Of a stretch of DNA of 62,703 nt, positions 8,400 through 16,871 are shown one piece after another. The notes below the pieces were generated by a model. It saw only the letters and a program-made list of their open reading frames with translations. It was not told the DNA's origin and did not search any database. Both the position numbers and the translations under genes were made by a program. This stretch comes from Corynebacterium sp. GTDB taxonomy: Bacteria; Actinomycetota; Actinomycetes; Mycobacteriales; Mycobacteriaceae. Numbering within the stretch: position 1 is the stretch's first letter; every line of letters starts with the position of its first letter. Where the stretch lies: assembly GCF_022712195.1 (NCBI RefSeq), contig NZ_JALAGY010000095.1, positions 1 through 62,703 of the forward strand. Direction: 5' to 3'.

Positions 8400-9979
8400 C
8401 GCCTGCCCACCGATGTCACGGCGTTCTCGGCGCTGATCAGGCACATCGGCACCCCGACACCGGGCGTGGTCGTCGACCCCGCGTAGTAGAGGTTCGACAC
8501 CGCCCTCGACCGGTTCGTGCCACGCATGAACGCCGACTGCGTCAGCGTGTGCGCCAACCCCAGCGCCCACCCCCTCCAGGAGTTGTAGCGTCCGGCGAAG
8601 TCCGCCGGCCCCAGCGTCCGGCGCACCACCACCCGGTCCGTCAGGTCGGGCACCCCGGCACGCTCGGCGATGAGCTCCAGCGTCGCGTCCGCGATCTTCT
8701 CCACCGTGTCCCCCGGCATGTCCGGGTCACACGCGACCGGCACCAGGACGAAGAGATTCTCGTGGCCCTCAGGGGCCACGTCCGGGTCCGTCGCCGACGG
8801 CCGGGACACGTACACTGACCGCGAGGCCTGCCGCCCACCCACCGACGCGGAGTCGAAGACCGCGGCGAAGTCGTCGGTCCAGTCCTCACTGAAGATCAGG
8901 GTGTGGTGCGCCAGTTCAGGCAGCGCGCCGGTGACCCCGAGCATCACCACCACCGCCCCCACTCCAGGGTCCGCCGACGACCACCGCCGTTCGGGGTAGG
9001 TCTGCAGCCCCTCCGGGAGCAGCCGGGTCTCGGTGTGGTGCAGGTCCGCGGCACTGACCACGACGTCCGCGGGGAGGAACTCCTCCGCCCCGTCACCCGT
9101 CCGGACGGTCACCCCACGCGCGCGGGCGGAGGACCACCGGCCGGTGAGGCGTCCCACCGCCGGCACGTGCCGCAACGGGTTCGCCCGGTCACGGTCGGTG
9201 ACGATCCCGGTGACGTCCGCACCGGTCCGCACCTGCACCCCGTGGTCCACGGCCAACCGGCGCAGCGACTCCACCACCGCGGCGAAGCCGCCGGCCGGGT
9301 AGCGGACGCCCTGCACCAGGTCGGTGTAGCTCATCAGCTGGTACAGCGCCGGCGTCGCCGAGGGACGTGAGGACAGGAACACGGCCGGGTAGCTCAGGAC
9401 CTGCCGCAGACGGCGGTCCCGGAACCGGCGGTCGACCAGCCCCTCCAGGGACCCCGTCAGCAGCCGGACGAGCCGGACCGCGCGCCGCAGCACCGCGGCG
9501 CCCAGGAACGGGGCGGGCGTGGCGAAGTCCGTGTAGAGGAAGCGGTCCACGGCGATGCGGTAGGTGTCGCCCGCCTCGGCGAGATACCGTCGGAGCTCCT
9601 CACCTGCCCCTGGTTCGATCGACTCGAAGAGCTCCACGACCGCGTCCTCCCCCACCGGGACGTCCACCGGGTCCAGCCTCTCGGGGAGCACCCGGTAGCC
9701 CGGCGAGAGCTCACGCAGGTCCAGCTGCTCCCGGGTGGAGGTGCCCATCAACGAGAAGAACCGGTCGAAGGCCTCGGGCATCAGGTACCAGCTCGGGCCG
9801 GTGTCCCACCGGAAACCGGGCGCCTCGTCGACGGTGAGGGACCCGGCGCGCCCGCCCACCTGCTCCCCGCGTTCCAGCAGGGTGACCTCGTGGCCCTGCC
9901 GCGCCAGCAGGCCGGCGGCCGCCAGTCCCGCGACACCGGCACCGATGACCACCACACGGTCCGGTCCCGGGCCGGTCAC
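8387..9979 (-). CDS. crtI: Phytoene desaturase
   Basis: A 530-residue FAD enzyme that converts phytoene into neurosporene or lycopene. It opens with the dinucleotide-binding fold VVVIGAGVAGLAAAGLLARQGHEVTLLER and the CrtI block GGRAGSLTVDEAPGFRWDTGPSW. It ends with the bacterial CrtI signature SNLYYAGSTTTPGVGVPM followed by LISAENA. The length is usual for CrtI. The GTG start overlaps the TGA of crtB in GTGA, so the two are translationally coupled. No lycopene cyclase, elongase or geranylgeranyl-diphosphate synthase gene is adjacent, so the end product cannot be decided from this window. Confidence 0.95.
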   Translation of the reverse strand: MTGPGPDRVVVIGAGVAGLAAAGLLARQGHEVTLLERGEQVGGRAGSLTVDEAPGFRWDTGPSWYLMPEAFDRFFSLMGTSTREQLDLRELSPGYRVLPERLDPVDVPVGEDAVVELFESIEPGAGEELRRYLAEAGDTYRIAVDRFLYTDFATPAPFLGAAVLRRAVRLVRLLTGSLEGLVDRRFRDRRLRQVLSYPAVFLSSRPSATPALYQLMSYTDLVQGVRYPAGGFAAVVESLRRLAVDHGVQVRTGADVTGIVTDRDRANPLRHVPAVGRLTGRWSSARARGVTVRTGDGAEEFLPADVVVSAADLHHTETRLLPEGLQTYPERRWSSADPGVGAVVVMLGVTGALPELAHHTLIFSEDWTDDFAAVFDSASVGGRQASRSVYVSRPSATDPDVAPEGHENLFVLVPVACDPDMPGDTVEKIADATLELIAERAGVPDLTDRVVVRRTLGPADFAGRYNSWRGWALGLAHTLTQSAFMRGTNRSRAVSNLYYAGSTTTPGVGVPMCLISAENAVTSVGRRQSR

Positions 9980-10890
9980 CGTCGGCTCCCGGCGATCGCC
10001 CGGGCTGTCTCCCGGGCGGTGAGCGCCGCCTTGACCGGGCCGGGCACCCGCACCCGGGTGTGCTGCAGCTGGTGCGGCGGGGTACGGCGCAGGCGGGCGG
10101 ACAGCTCCTCGTAGAGTGCCGCGGCCGACGCCACCCCCGCCCGGCAGCCTCCCGGCAGGGACGGTATCCGACGACGTCCGGCGGCGATCCCGGCGTCCAC
10201 GTCGTCCAGGACGCGGTCACGGATCTCCACCGTCAACGGGCCGTCCTGCAGGTCCGGCAGATAGGAACGCCCCAGGACGTCCCGGTCGTCCCCCAGGTCA
10301 CGAAGGAAGTTCACCTTCTGGAACGCTGCCCCCAGGGCGGCGGCCCCCTCCTCCAGCCAGGCCCGCCGGTCCTCCGGGACCGGTGCCGAGTGCGCGAGGA
10401 AGATGTCGAGGCACATCAGGCCGATGACCTCCGCCGAGCCGTGGATGTAACGGGCCAGGCTCTCCTCGTCGTGCACGTCGTGGTCGATGTCGCTGCGCAT
10501 CGAGGCGAAGAAGGCCCTCATGTGGTCCGGGTTGATCCGGCAGCGCGCCGCGGTCGCCGCCCAGGCGTGCAGCACCAGGTCGGTGTCGAAGCCCTCCCCC
10601 GGGGCGGCGAGCACCCGCGCCTCGTAGGCGTCCAGCACGCCCCGCGGGTCGGCGTGCCCCGCGGCCGCCCCGTCGACGATCTCGTCGGCGACACGCACCA
10701 CCGCGTACAGGTTCCTCACGTCCTCCCGCACCCCGGCCGGGAGCAGGCGCGTGGCGAGGGAGAAGGACGTGGAGTAGCTGCCGATCACGGTGGCGGCGAC
10801 GCGTTCCGCGAGGGCCGAGTACATCCCGGCGGCGGTACTGCTGCGGCAGGTACGGCGGCGAGAACGACGGCGAGGGCTGCGAGTGTTCAT
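9976..10890 (-). CDS. crtB: Phytoene synthase
   Basis: A 304-residue squalene/phytoene-synthase-family protein that joins two geranylgeranyl diphosphates. The first Asp-rich motif is VRVADEIVDG and the second is FLRDLGDDRDVLGRSYLP. SYSTSFSLATRLLP is the typical opening helix. The Arg-rich first 22 residues precede a second Met, so the true start could be about 66 bp further in. The upstream TACTCT lies 8 nt from the ATG used here, which supports a leaderless start at 10890. It is divergent from the MFS gene and overlaps crtI by 4 bp. Confidence 0.93.
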   Translation of the reverse strand: MNTRSPRRRSRRRTCRSSTAAGMYSALAERVAATVIGSYSTSFSLATRLLPAGVREDVRNLYAVVRVADEIVDGAAAGHADPRGVLDAYEARVLAAPGEGFDTDLVLHAWAATAARCRINPDHMRAFFASMRSDIDHDVHDEESLARYIHGSAEVIGLMCLDIFLAHSAPVPEDRRAWLEEGAAALGAAFQKVNFLRDLGDDRDVLGRSYLPDLQDGPLTVEIRDRVLDDVDAGIAAGRRRIPSLPGGCRAGVASAAALYEELSARLRRTPPHQLQHTRVRVPGPVKAALTARETARAIAGSRR

Positions 10891-10944
10891 CGACTCACAG
10901 AGTACCCGCGCGCACCCGCGTACCCGGTATGTTCACCGAGGCAA

Positions 10945-10950
10945 TAGTCT
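10945..10950 (+). promoter_or_regulatory. -10 element of the leaderless UMF1-type MFS gene
   Basis: TAGTCT ends 7 nt before the ATG at 10958. Confidence 0.6.
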
Positions 10951-10957
10951 GTGGGGT

Positions 10958-12295
10958 ATGGCCACCACGACACGGGACGACACCGCCCGACTCACCGGCA
11001 TCTACCGCGGCCCCACGCTCGCCTGGGCGTTCTGGGACTGGGGTTCCGCCGCGTTCAACGCGGTGCTGGTGACATTCATCTTCTCCGTCTACCTCACCGA
11101 CTCGGTCGGCGGGGCGGTGGAGGGCAGCTTCGGCGACGGGATCAGCCCCGCCACCTGGTACGGGTGGGCGATGGCGGTCGGAGGGGTGACGATCGCCCTC
11201 GTCGCGCCCGTCATGGGACGCCGCGCCGACGCGCGCGGCACGCGCCGGAGATCGGTGACCCTGTGGACCCTGGTCACCGTCGGGCTGATGTTCAGCCTGG
11301 TGGGCATCGGCGACGACGCCCCCGGCTACTTCTGGGCGGGCATCGTGATCATGGGCGTCGCCTCGGTGACCTTCGAGTTCGCCGAGGTCAGCTACTTCGC
11401 CATGCTCTCCCAGGTGTCCACCCGCGAGAACGTGGGACGGGTGAGCGGCTTCGGCTGGTCGATGGGCTACTTCGGGGGCATCGTCCTTCTTCTCGTCTGC
11501 TACCTCGGGTTCATCGCCGGGGAGGGCGACACCCGCGGCTTCCTCGGGGTGCCGGTGGAGGACGGGTGGAACGTGCGGCTGGTCGCGGTCGTCGCCGCCG
11601 TCTGGTTCCTGGTCTCGGCGATCCCGGTGATGCGCCGGGTCCCGGAGAACACCCCCGACCCCGGCGCCGCGACGTCCTCGGTGAAGGAGTCCTACCTGGG
11701 CCTGTTCCGTGACATCGCCTCACTGTGGCGCACCGACCGCTCCGCGGTGTGGTTCCTCATCGCCTCGGCGGTCTTCCGCGACGGCCTGGCCGGGGTGTTC
11801 ACCTTCGGCGCGGTGCTCGCGGTCTCGGTCTACGGGTTGAGCCCGGCCGACGTGCTGCTGTTCGGGGTGGCGGCCAACGTGGTCTCCGCCGTCGGCGCGC
11901 TGGCCTGCGGCTACCTCGACGACCGGGTCGGCCCGAAGCCGGTGATCATGGTGTCGCTGGTCCTGCTGGTGGCCGACGCCTTCGTCCTGTTCTTCGTCGA
12001 CGGCCCGGCGATGTTCTGGGTCTTCGGCCTCCTGCTGTGCATGTTCGTCGGGCCGGCGCAGAGCGCCTCGCGCTCCTACCTGGCGAGGATCTGCCCGGAG
12101 GGACGCGAGGGCCAGATGTTCGGCCTGTACGCCACCACCGGACGCAGCGTGAGCTGGATGGCGCCGGCGGCCTTCGCCGTGTTCACCGGGCTGACCGGGG
12201 ACGACCGCTTCGGCATCATGGGGATCGCCGTGGTCCTCCTCGTCGGCCTGGTGCTGCTCACCCGGGTGCGGGGTGCAGGCGGGGCCACGTCCTGA
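10958..12295 (+). CDS. MFS transporter, UMF1/Atg22 family
   Basis: A 445-residue protein with about 12 membrane helices. The opening WAFWDWGSAAFNAVLVTFIFSVYLT is the hallmark of the UMF1 (Atg22-like) branch of the major facilitator superfamily. GRRADARGTRR forms the usual cytoplasmic loop 2-3. The substrate is not known; fungal Atg22 relatives export amino acids from vacuoles. The ATG used is preceded by a -10 hexamer at 7 nt and no ribosome-binding site, so the mRNA is probably leaderless. It is divergent from crtB-crtI, with only 67 bp shared between the start codons. Confidence 0.88.
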   Translation: MATTTRDDTARLTGIYRGPTLAWAFWDWGSAAFNAVLVTFIFSVYLTDSVGGAVEGSFGDGISPATWYGWAMAVGGVTIALVAPVMGRRADARGTRRRSVTLWTLVTVGLMFSLVGIGDDAPGYFWAGIVIMGVASVTFEFAEVSYFAMLSQVSTRENVGRVSGFGWSMGYFGGIVLLLVCYLGFIAGEGDTRGFLGVPVEDGWNVRLVAVVAAVWFLVSAIPVMRRVPENTPDPGAATSSVKESYLGLFRDIASLWRTDRSAVWFLIASAVFRDGLAGVFTFGAVLAVSVYGLSPADVLLFGVAANVVSAVGALACGYLDDRVGPKPVIMVSLVLLVADAFVLFFVDGPAMFWVFGLLLCMFVGPAQSASRSYLARICPEGREGQMFGLYATTGRSVSWMAPAAFAVFTGLTGDDRFGIMGIAVVLLVGLVLLTRVRGAGGATS

Positions 12296-12324
12296 GGTGG
12301 ATGCGCCGGCCACAGGCGGCCGGG

Positions 12325-12825
12325 TCAGAGCACCAGCTGCATCAGGGTCATGTCCAGCCAACGGCCGAACTTGGAGCCGACCTGGCGGACCGTGCCGCAC
12401 TCCTCGAAGCCGACCTTCGCGTGGAGGCGGATCGAGGCGGTGTTCCCGCCTTCGATGGCGGCGACCACGACATGCTTCCCCGCCCCGCGGGCGTGCTCGA
12501 CGAGGGCCGACAGCAACGCCGTCCCCACTCCCCCGGCACGCCTGGCGCCGTCGACGTAGATCGAGTTCTCCACCGTGTGGCGGAAACCGTCGTAGTGACG
12601 GAACTCCCCGTAGGTGGCGTAGCCGAGCACCGTGCCGTCATCGCCCTCGGCGACGAGGGCGCAGGTACCGGGACGTCGGTGGTCACGTAGCCAGGCACGA
12701 CGATTGTCCTCGTCGACGGTCTCGTCGTTCCAGACGGCGACGGTGTTGACCACCGCGTCGTTGTAGATGGCGGTGATGGCGGGGATGTCGGCGTCGGACG
12801 CCTCCCGGATGCTGATCTCGGTCAC
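12325..12825 (-). CDS. GNAT acetyltransferase, phosphinothricin-acetyltransferase-like
   Basis: A 166-residue protein beginning ISIREASDADIPAITAIYNDAV, typical of the Pat/Bar subgroup. It has the acetyl-CoA-binding stretch GGVGTALLSALVEHARGAG and the closing IRLHAKVGFEECGTVRQVGSKFGRWLD, also characteristic of that subgroup. Members acetylate phosphinothricin, methionine sulfone or related amino compounds; the natural substrate here is unknown. The GTG start is supported by TAACCT (minus strand) ending 7 nt upstream. It lies 10 bp from the stop of the DoxX gene. Confidence 0.88.
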   Translation of the reverse strand: MTEISIREASDADIPAITAIYNDAVVNTVAVWNDETVDEDNRRAWLRDHRRPGTCALVAEGDDGTVLGYATYGEFRHYDGFRHTVENSIYVDGARRAGGVGTALLSALVEHARGAGKHVVVAAIEGGNTASIRLHAKVGFEECGTVRQVGSKFGRWLDMTLMQLVL

Positions 12826-12832
12826 ACCGGAG

Positions 12833-12838
12833 AGGTTA
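12833..12838 (-). promoter_or_regulatory. -10 element of the leaderless Pat-like gene
   Basis: Minus-strand TAACCT ends 7 nt before the GTG at 12825. It sits just outside the 3' end of the DoxX gene. Confidence 0.5.
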
Positions 12839-13246
12839 CTTCTTCCCTGCCTTCGGCGCGGCGATCAGGGCGCCGGCGATGGCCGCGATGAAGATGTCCT
12901 TCGACAGGCCGGTCCCGGCCTCGGACGGACGGATACCGTCCTTCCTCGTCATCTGGTCGTTGCGGAAGTAGATGGAGAGGAAGCCCGTGTTGATCGCGCC
13001 CAGGGCCAGGCCCGCCAGACGGTTGGGGACGACCGGTGCCAGCAGCGAGGCGCCGACACCGATCTCCGAGTAGGAGACGACCTTGCCGAAGGTGTCGGGG
13101 TCGAACCTGGTCACCTGGGGCACGCCGGTGGCCGCGAACTGCTGCAGGCCCGCCGCCGCGTCGGTGGGCATCTTCAGCTTGCCGATGCCGGACTGCAGGA
13201 AGTAGGCGCCGCTGATGCCGCGGAGGAGGATGGTGGAGAGGCTCAT
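12836..13246 (-). CDS. DoxX-family membrane protein
   Basis: A 136-residue protein with about four hydrophobic segments: LLRGISGAYFLQSGIGKL, GVGASLLAPVVPNRLAGLALGAI, a middle helix and IFIAAIAGALIAA. It matches the general DoxX/SURF4-like pattern. The ATG is preceded by AAGGAT at good spacing; a much longer upstream in-frame extension lacks membrane or domain features and was discarded. Related mycobacterial DoxX proteins work with superoxide dismutase and thiol metabolism, but nothing here points to that role. Confidence 0.75.
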   Translation of the reverse strand: MSLSTILLRGISGAYFLQSGIGKLKMPTDAAAGLQQFAATGVPQVTRFDPDTFGKVVSYSEIGVGASLLAPVVPNRLAGLALGAINTGFLSIYFRNDQMTRKDGIRPSEAGTGLSKDIFIAAIAGALIAAPKAGKK

Positions 13247-13482
13247 GGGAATCCTTCGGAAGACTGGTCGTTCATGTAGTTGATATGACAACTTCTTGCC
13301 CGGCCGACTGTACTCTTCCCCGGCACTCCTCGCACACCGCCGGGCGCCGCCCCTGCACAACGGCGGGATACCCCCGAACAGGTGGAACTCCCTCGCCTGT
13401 TCACCTATTTCCCCGCGAAAACCGCTATCTTCATGAGCAAGCAGGAACACAGACTGTCCTGCACTGACACCACGGAGGACCC

Positions 13483-13761
13483 ATGTCGTTCATTCTCGAA
13501 ATCCAGGAAATCGTGTGGGGTCCGATCAAGGACCTCTACCTCGAGATCTCCGCAGGCCTGCCGGTCTTCGCACTGCCGCCCGCACCGTCGTTCGGTGACA
13601 TCACCGTGGACCTCGGTTCCTCGTTCGGAGACGCCAACCTGGGTTCCTCCTTCGGTGACCTGAATGTCGGCTCCACCGACTTCGGCTCCTCCTTCGGCTC
13701 GAGCAACGGCGACCAGAACTTCGGCTCCTCCGGACTCCAGCTGCCGCCGCTCGGCTCCTGA
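13483..13761 (+). CDS. Small acidic repeat protein, unrecognised
   Basis: A 92-residue protein that I cannot assign to a family. The first 25 residues form a likely amphipathic helix (ILEIQEIVWGPIKDLYLEI). The rest is a Gly/Ser/Phe/Asp repeat with at least four copies of a GSSFGD-like unit, ending LQLPPLGS. There is no signal peptide or charged binding motif. The start is well supported by GGAGGA 5 nt upstream, and TATCTT about 50 nt upstream is a plausible -10. Small acidic proteins without signal peptides are known among corynebacterial outer-membrane channel formers, but sequence similarity to PorA or PorH is not visible. Confidence 0.7.
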   Translation: MSFILEIQEIVWGPIKDLYLEISAGLPVFALPPAPSFGDITVDLGSSFGDANLGSSFGDLNVGSTDFGSSFGSSNGDQNFGSSGLQLPPLGS

Positions 13762-13796
13762 CCCGGCACGGCCGGTAGGCGCCCGGGGGGGGGGAA

Positions 13797-15593
13797 CTAG
13801 TCCCCGGTGAAGTCGCTGACCCTGCCGGAGCCTCCGAAGATCCAGGAGACGAGGATCGCACCCGGGTCCACCACCCCCCTGGACGCCGCGCCGACATAAC
13901 TGGCGCGGCCTTTCTTCGCGACCATCTCGCGGGTGCCCTCCGCCCCCTCCGCCGCCGCAGCGTGGCACGCGGCCAGGGCGTCGGAGAAGTCCGTGCCCGC
14001 GGCGTCCAGCTCCGCGGCCGCCTCCGCGGCGGGCACCAGGGCGTCGACCAGGGTGTTGTCGCCCTGCCGAGCCCCGCCGAGGTCGGTGATGGCACGGTGT
14101 GCCGCCTCCAGCCCCGCGGCGAGCCCGGCGACCGGCGAGTCCGTCGTCCCCATCGCTGCGGCCATCTCACGGAACAGGGTGCCCAGCACGGCGCCTGAGG
14201 TCCCGCCCGCCCGGATCAGCAGGCGGTGCCCGAGCGCCTCCAGCACCTCGGCGTCCGACCCGCGCAGCGGCAGGTCCAGCCCGCCGAACGCGGCGTCCAT
14301 GTTCTGGCCGAAGTCGCCGTCACCGGCGAGCCGGTCGAGTTCGGTGAGGTCACCGGTGGCGCCCTGGACCCGTCCGACGAAGTCGCTGAGCCAGCGGTTC
14401 TCCTCACCGGACTCCGGCAGGTCGTCGTCGAAGACGGTCACCGCCGGACGGTAGACCACCGGGGCGCCGTCCCCGCCGAGCACGCGCGGCCATCCCGGCG
14501 CGTCCGTCGGGGCGTCCAGCAGTTCCACCAGTTCGTCGGTGCGCTCCCCCACCGAGGTCAGCGTGAGCGACACCCCCGCCATGTTCACCGAGGTGGTGTA
14601 CGTGCCGACCATCGCCCGACGGACCGTGACACCCCGGTCGGCGAGAGTGCGCAGGACGGATCCGAAGACCAGGGACAGCTCCAGCGGTGTGGTCCCGCCG
14701 AGACCGTTGACGAGGCAGACCACCTCAGCGCCGTCCTGCAGCGACAGGGCGTCGCCGATGGCGTCGAGCAGGCGGACGACGACACGGTCGGCGGTCTCGA
14801 CGTCGACCCGGTCGACACCGCGCTCGCCGTGGATACCGACCCCGACCTCCATCTTCCCGTCCGGCAGGTCGAAAGTGTCGCGTCCACTCGTCGGCAGGTG
14901 GCCGGGCGCCAGCGCCACCGCCATGCTGCGCGAGTTGTCGGCCACCCACTGGCCGATCTCCGCGACACGGTCGAGGCTGTCGCCACGCTGCGCGGCGGCG
15001 CCCGTCGCCTTCTCCACGAGGACGGTGGCGCCCGTCCCCCGCCGGCCCGGCCCGCCGGAACCGTCAGAACCGTCGGTGCCGTCGGTGCCGTCGGGACCGT
15101 CGGTGCCGTCGGTGCCGTCGGGACCGTCGGTGCCTGCGGCGAGGTCTGTCGCGACGTCGTCGTCGACGAGGACGGCGCGGGTCTCGACCCTGTCGAGTGA
15201 CTGCCGGGCGACGGTGAAGTTCATCACGTCACCGGTGTAGTTCTTCACCACGTGCACCACGCCGGCGCCCTGGTCGGCCCAGCGGGTCGCCTCGGCGATC
15301 TGCACCGCGTTCGGGGACGTGAACAACAGGCCCGGGCACACCGCGGTGAGCATGCCCGCGCCGAGGAAACCGGCGTGCATCGGCTCATGGCCGGACCCAC
15401 CCCCGGACACCACCGCGACCGCCGGCTCACCGGCGTCGGTGGTGGTCGCGGAGGCACGGCCGATGAATCCGGTGTCGTGCCATTCCGCATCCGGGTGGGT
15501 GGCGATGAACCCGCCGAGGGACTCCGCGAGGAAGTCCCGGGGGTCGTTGCGGAAGGAGCGGAGAGGAACCTGCGGGGCGTCGGTGTGAGACAT
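13797..15593 (-). CDS. Dihydroxyacetone kinase, DhaK-DhaL fusion
   Basis: A 598-residue ATP-dependent kinase that makes dihydroxyacetone phosphate. The DhaK half has VAVVSGGGSGHEPMHAGF and KNYTGDVMNF, with the substrate-binding His in VGVGIHGERG. The DhaL half has LDRLAGDGDFGQNM (Asp ligands for Mg-ATP), GGTSGAVLGTLFREM and GDNTLVDAL. The DhaK-DhaL order is that of the single-chain ATP-dependent enzymes. An inserted Thr-Asp-Gly repeat of about 30 residues, built from 9-bp DNA repeats, interrupts the DhaK half where relatives have a short loop. The ATG chosen lies 8 nt after a minus-strand TACACT. It is divergent from glycerol dehydrogenase, giving a glycerol-to-DHAP pathway. Confidence 0.93.
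   Translation of the reverse strand: MSHTDAPQVPLRSFRNDPRDFLAESLGGFIATHPDAEWHDTGFIGRASATTTDAGEPAVAVVSGGGSGHEPMHAGFLGAGMLTAVCPGLLFTSPNAVQIAEATRWADQGAGVVHVVKNYTGDVMNFTVARQSLDRVETRAVLVDDDVATDLAAGTDGPDGTDGTDGPDGTDGTDGSDGSGGPGRRGTGATVLVEKATGAAAQRGDSLDRVAEIGQWVADNSRSMAVALAPGHLPTSGRDTFDLPDGKMEVGVGIHGERGVDRVDVETADRVVVRLLDAIGDALSLQDGAEVVCLVNGLGGTTPLELSLVFGSVLRTLADRGVTVRRAMVGTYTTSVNMAGVSLTLTSVGERTDELVELLDAPTDAPGWPRVLGGDGAPVVYRPAVTVFDDDLPESGEENRWLSDFVGRVQGATGDLTELDRLAGDGDFGQNMDAAFGGLDLPLRGSDAEVLEALGHRLLIRAGGTSGAVLGTLFREMAAAMGTTDSPVAGLAAGLEAAHRAITDLGGARQGDNTLVDALVPAAEAAAELDAAGTDFSDALAACHAAAAEGAEGTREMVAKKGRASYVGAASRGVVDPGAILVSWIFGGSGRVSDFTGD
15062..15135. repeat. 9-bp tandem repeat inside the dihydroxyacetone kinase gene
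   Basis: About eight units of CGTCGGTGC or close variants lie in tandem, in frame, encoding a Thr-Asp-Gly-rich insert. Unit-length multiples keep the reading frame, so copy-number change would alter linker length only. Confidence 0.8.
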
Positions 15594-15653
15594 GTCCGCC
15601 GAGTGTAGCCACTGCACCTGTGCGCCACCCGTACGGGCCGCGACCGCCGGACG

Positions 15654-15683
15654 ACGCCCCTGAAGACGCCCCTGAAGACGCCT
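15654..15683. repeat. 12-bp direct repeats in the dhaK-gldA promoter region
   Basis: ACGCCCCTGAAG occurs twice head to tail and a third partial copy follows, ending at the -10 hexamer TAGGGT of the glycerol dehydrogenase promoter. The position suggests an activator or repressor site, but a recent duplication is equally possible. Confidence 0.5.
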
Positions 15684-15752
15684 AGGGTGGGGCGCGTGCC
15701 CGTATCACGGACATGTGCAGAAGTTCGTCGACCACCACGGAAGGGTTCACGC

Positions 15753-16871
15753 ATGACCGACAGACTGTTCACCAGCCCCGCACGCTACGTCCAGGGCATC
15801 GACCTGATCGACCGGGCCGCGGAGTACCTGCGCCCGCTGGGCACCTCACCGCTGATCATCGCCGACGAGGTGGTGTGGGGCATCGCCGGGGAGAAGCTGC
15901 AGGACTCCCTGACCTCCGACGGCCTCACCCCGGCGCACGAGATCTTCGGCGGCGAGGCCTCCATGACCGAGATCGACCGCATCACGGAGAAGGCCCGCTC
16001 CGGCGGCAATGACGTGGTCGTCGGCCTCGGCGGAGGCAAGACGATCGACACCGCACGCGCCGTCGCCGACCACGCGTCGCTGCCGGTCGCGGTCTTCCCC
16101 ACCGCCGTCTCCGCCGACGCCCCCACCGCACGGGTGTCGGTGATCTACACCGACGAGGGGGTCTTCGACTCCTACCTGTTCTACGACCGCAACCCGGACC
16201 TCATCGCCGTCGACACCCGGGTCATCGCCAACGCCCCGGTGCGCACCCTGCGCTCCGGCGTCGGCGACGCCCTGGCCACCTCGGTCGAGGCCCGCGCGGT
16301 CAACCGGGCGAACTCCCGCCGCATGGACGACACCGCCCGACCCACGCTGGCCGGCCTGGCCCTCGCCGAGAAATGCGAGGAGACCCTGTTCGCCTACGCC
16401 CACCAGGCGCTCCGGGACAATGAGGCGCACGTGGTCAGCCGCGCGCTGGAGAACATCTGTGAGGCCAACACCCTGCTCTCCGGACTCGGTTTCGAGAACG
16501 GCGGCCTGGCTGCGGTGCACGCCATCCACAACGGGTTCACCGCCCTGGACGGCGACATCCACCACATGACCCACGGTGAGAAGGTCGCCTTCGGCATCGG
16601 TGTGCAGCTCATGCTCGAGGGCGCCCCGGAAGAGGAGGCCGACCGCTACATCGGGTTCCTGCAGTCCGTGGGCCTGCCCACGACGTTGGAGGAGATCCAC
16701 CTCTCCGACGCGGGGGACGACGACCTGCGGCGCATCGCCGAGCTCGCCTGCTCCGAGGGTGAGACACTCAAGCAGATGCCGGGCGAGTACACACCCACCG
16801 ACGTCGTCGAGGCGATCAAGGCCGCGGACCTCTACGCACGGGCGCTCAGGGAGCGCCGAGGGCGTTCCTGA
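15753..16871 (+). CDS. gldA: Glycerol dehydrogenase
   Basis: A 372-residue iron/zinc-type NAD-dependent dehydrogenase oxidising glycerol to dihydroxyacetone. The nucleotide-binding block is VVGLGGGKTIDTARAVAD followed by FPTAVSADAPTARVSV. Metal ligands are the Asp in SGVGDALATSVEAR and the His residues in AVHAIHNGFTAL and HMTHGEKVAFG. The ATG at 15753 has AAGGG upstream and matches the usual family N-terminus. A GTG at 15696 is exactly 7 nt after a TAGGGT hexamer and in frame, so a leaderless form with 19 extra residues is a real alternative. Its 3' end overlaps the convergent DUF418 gene by 26 bp. Confidence 0.92.
   Translation: MTDRLFTSPARYVQGIDLIDRAAEYLRPLGTSPLIIADEVVWGIAGEKLQDSLTSDGLTPAHEIFGGEASMTEIDRITEKARSGGNDVVVGLGGGKTIDTARAVADHASLPVAVFPTAVSADAPTARVSVIYTDEGVFDSYLFYDRNPDLIAVDTRVIANAPVRTLRSGVGDALATSVEARAVNRANSRRMDDTARPTLAGLALAEKCEETLFAYAHQALRDNEAHVVSRALENICEANTLLSGLGFENGGLAAVHAIHNGFTALDGDIHHMTHGEKVAFGIGVQLMLEGAPEEEADRYIGFLQSVGLPTTLEEIHLSDAGDDDLRRIAELACSEGETLKQMPGEYTPTDVVEAIKAADLYARALRERRGRS

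Noticed and set aside
15062..15135. CRISPR array
   Set aside because: Units are 9 bp, contiguous and in frame with a kinase gene; no spacers. No CRISPR-like repeat-spacer pattern was seen anywhere in the window.
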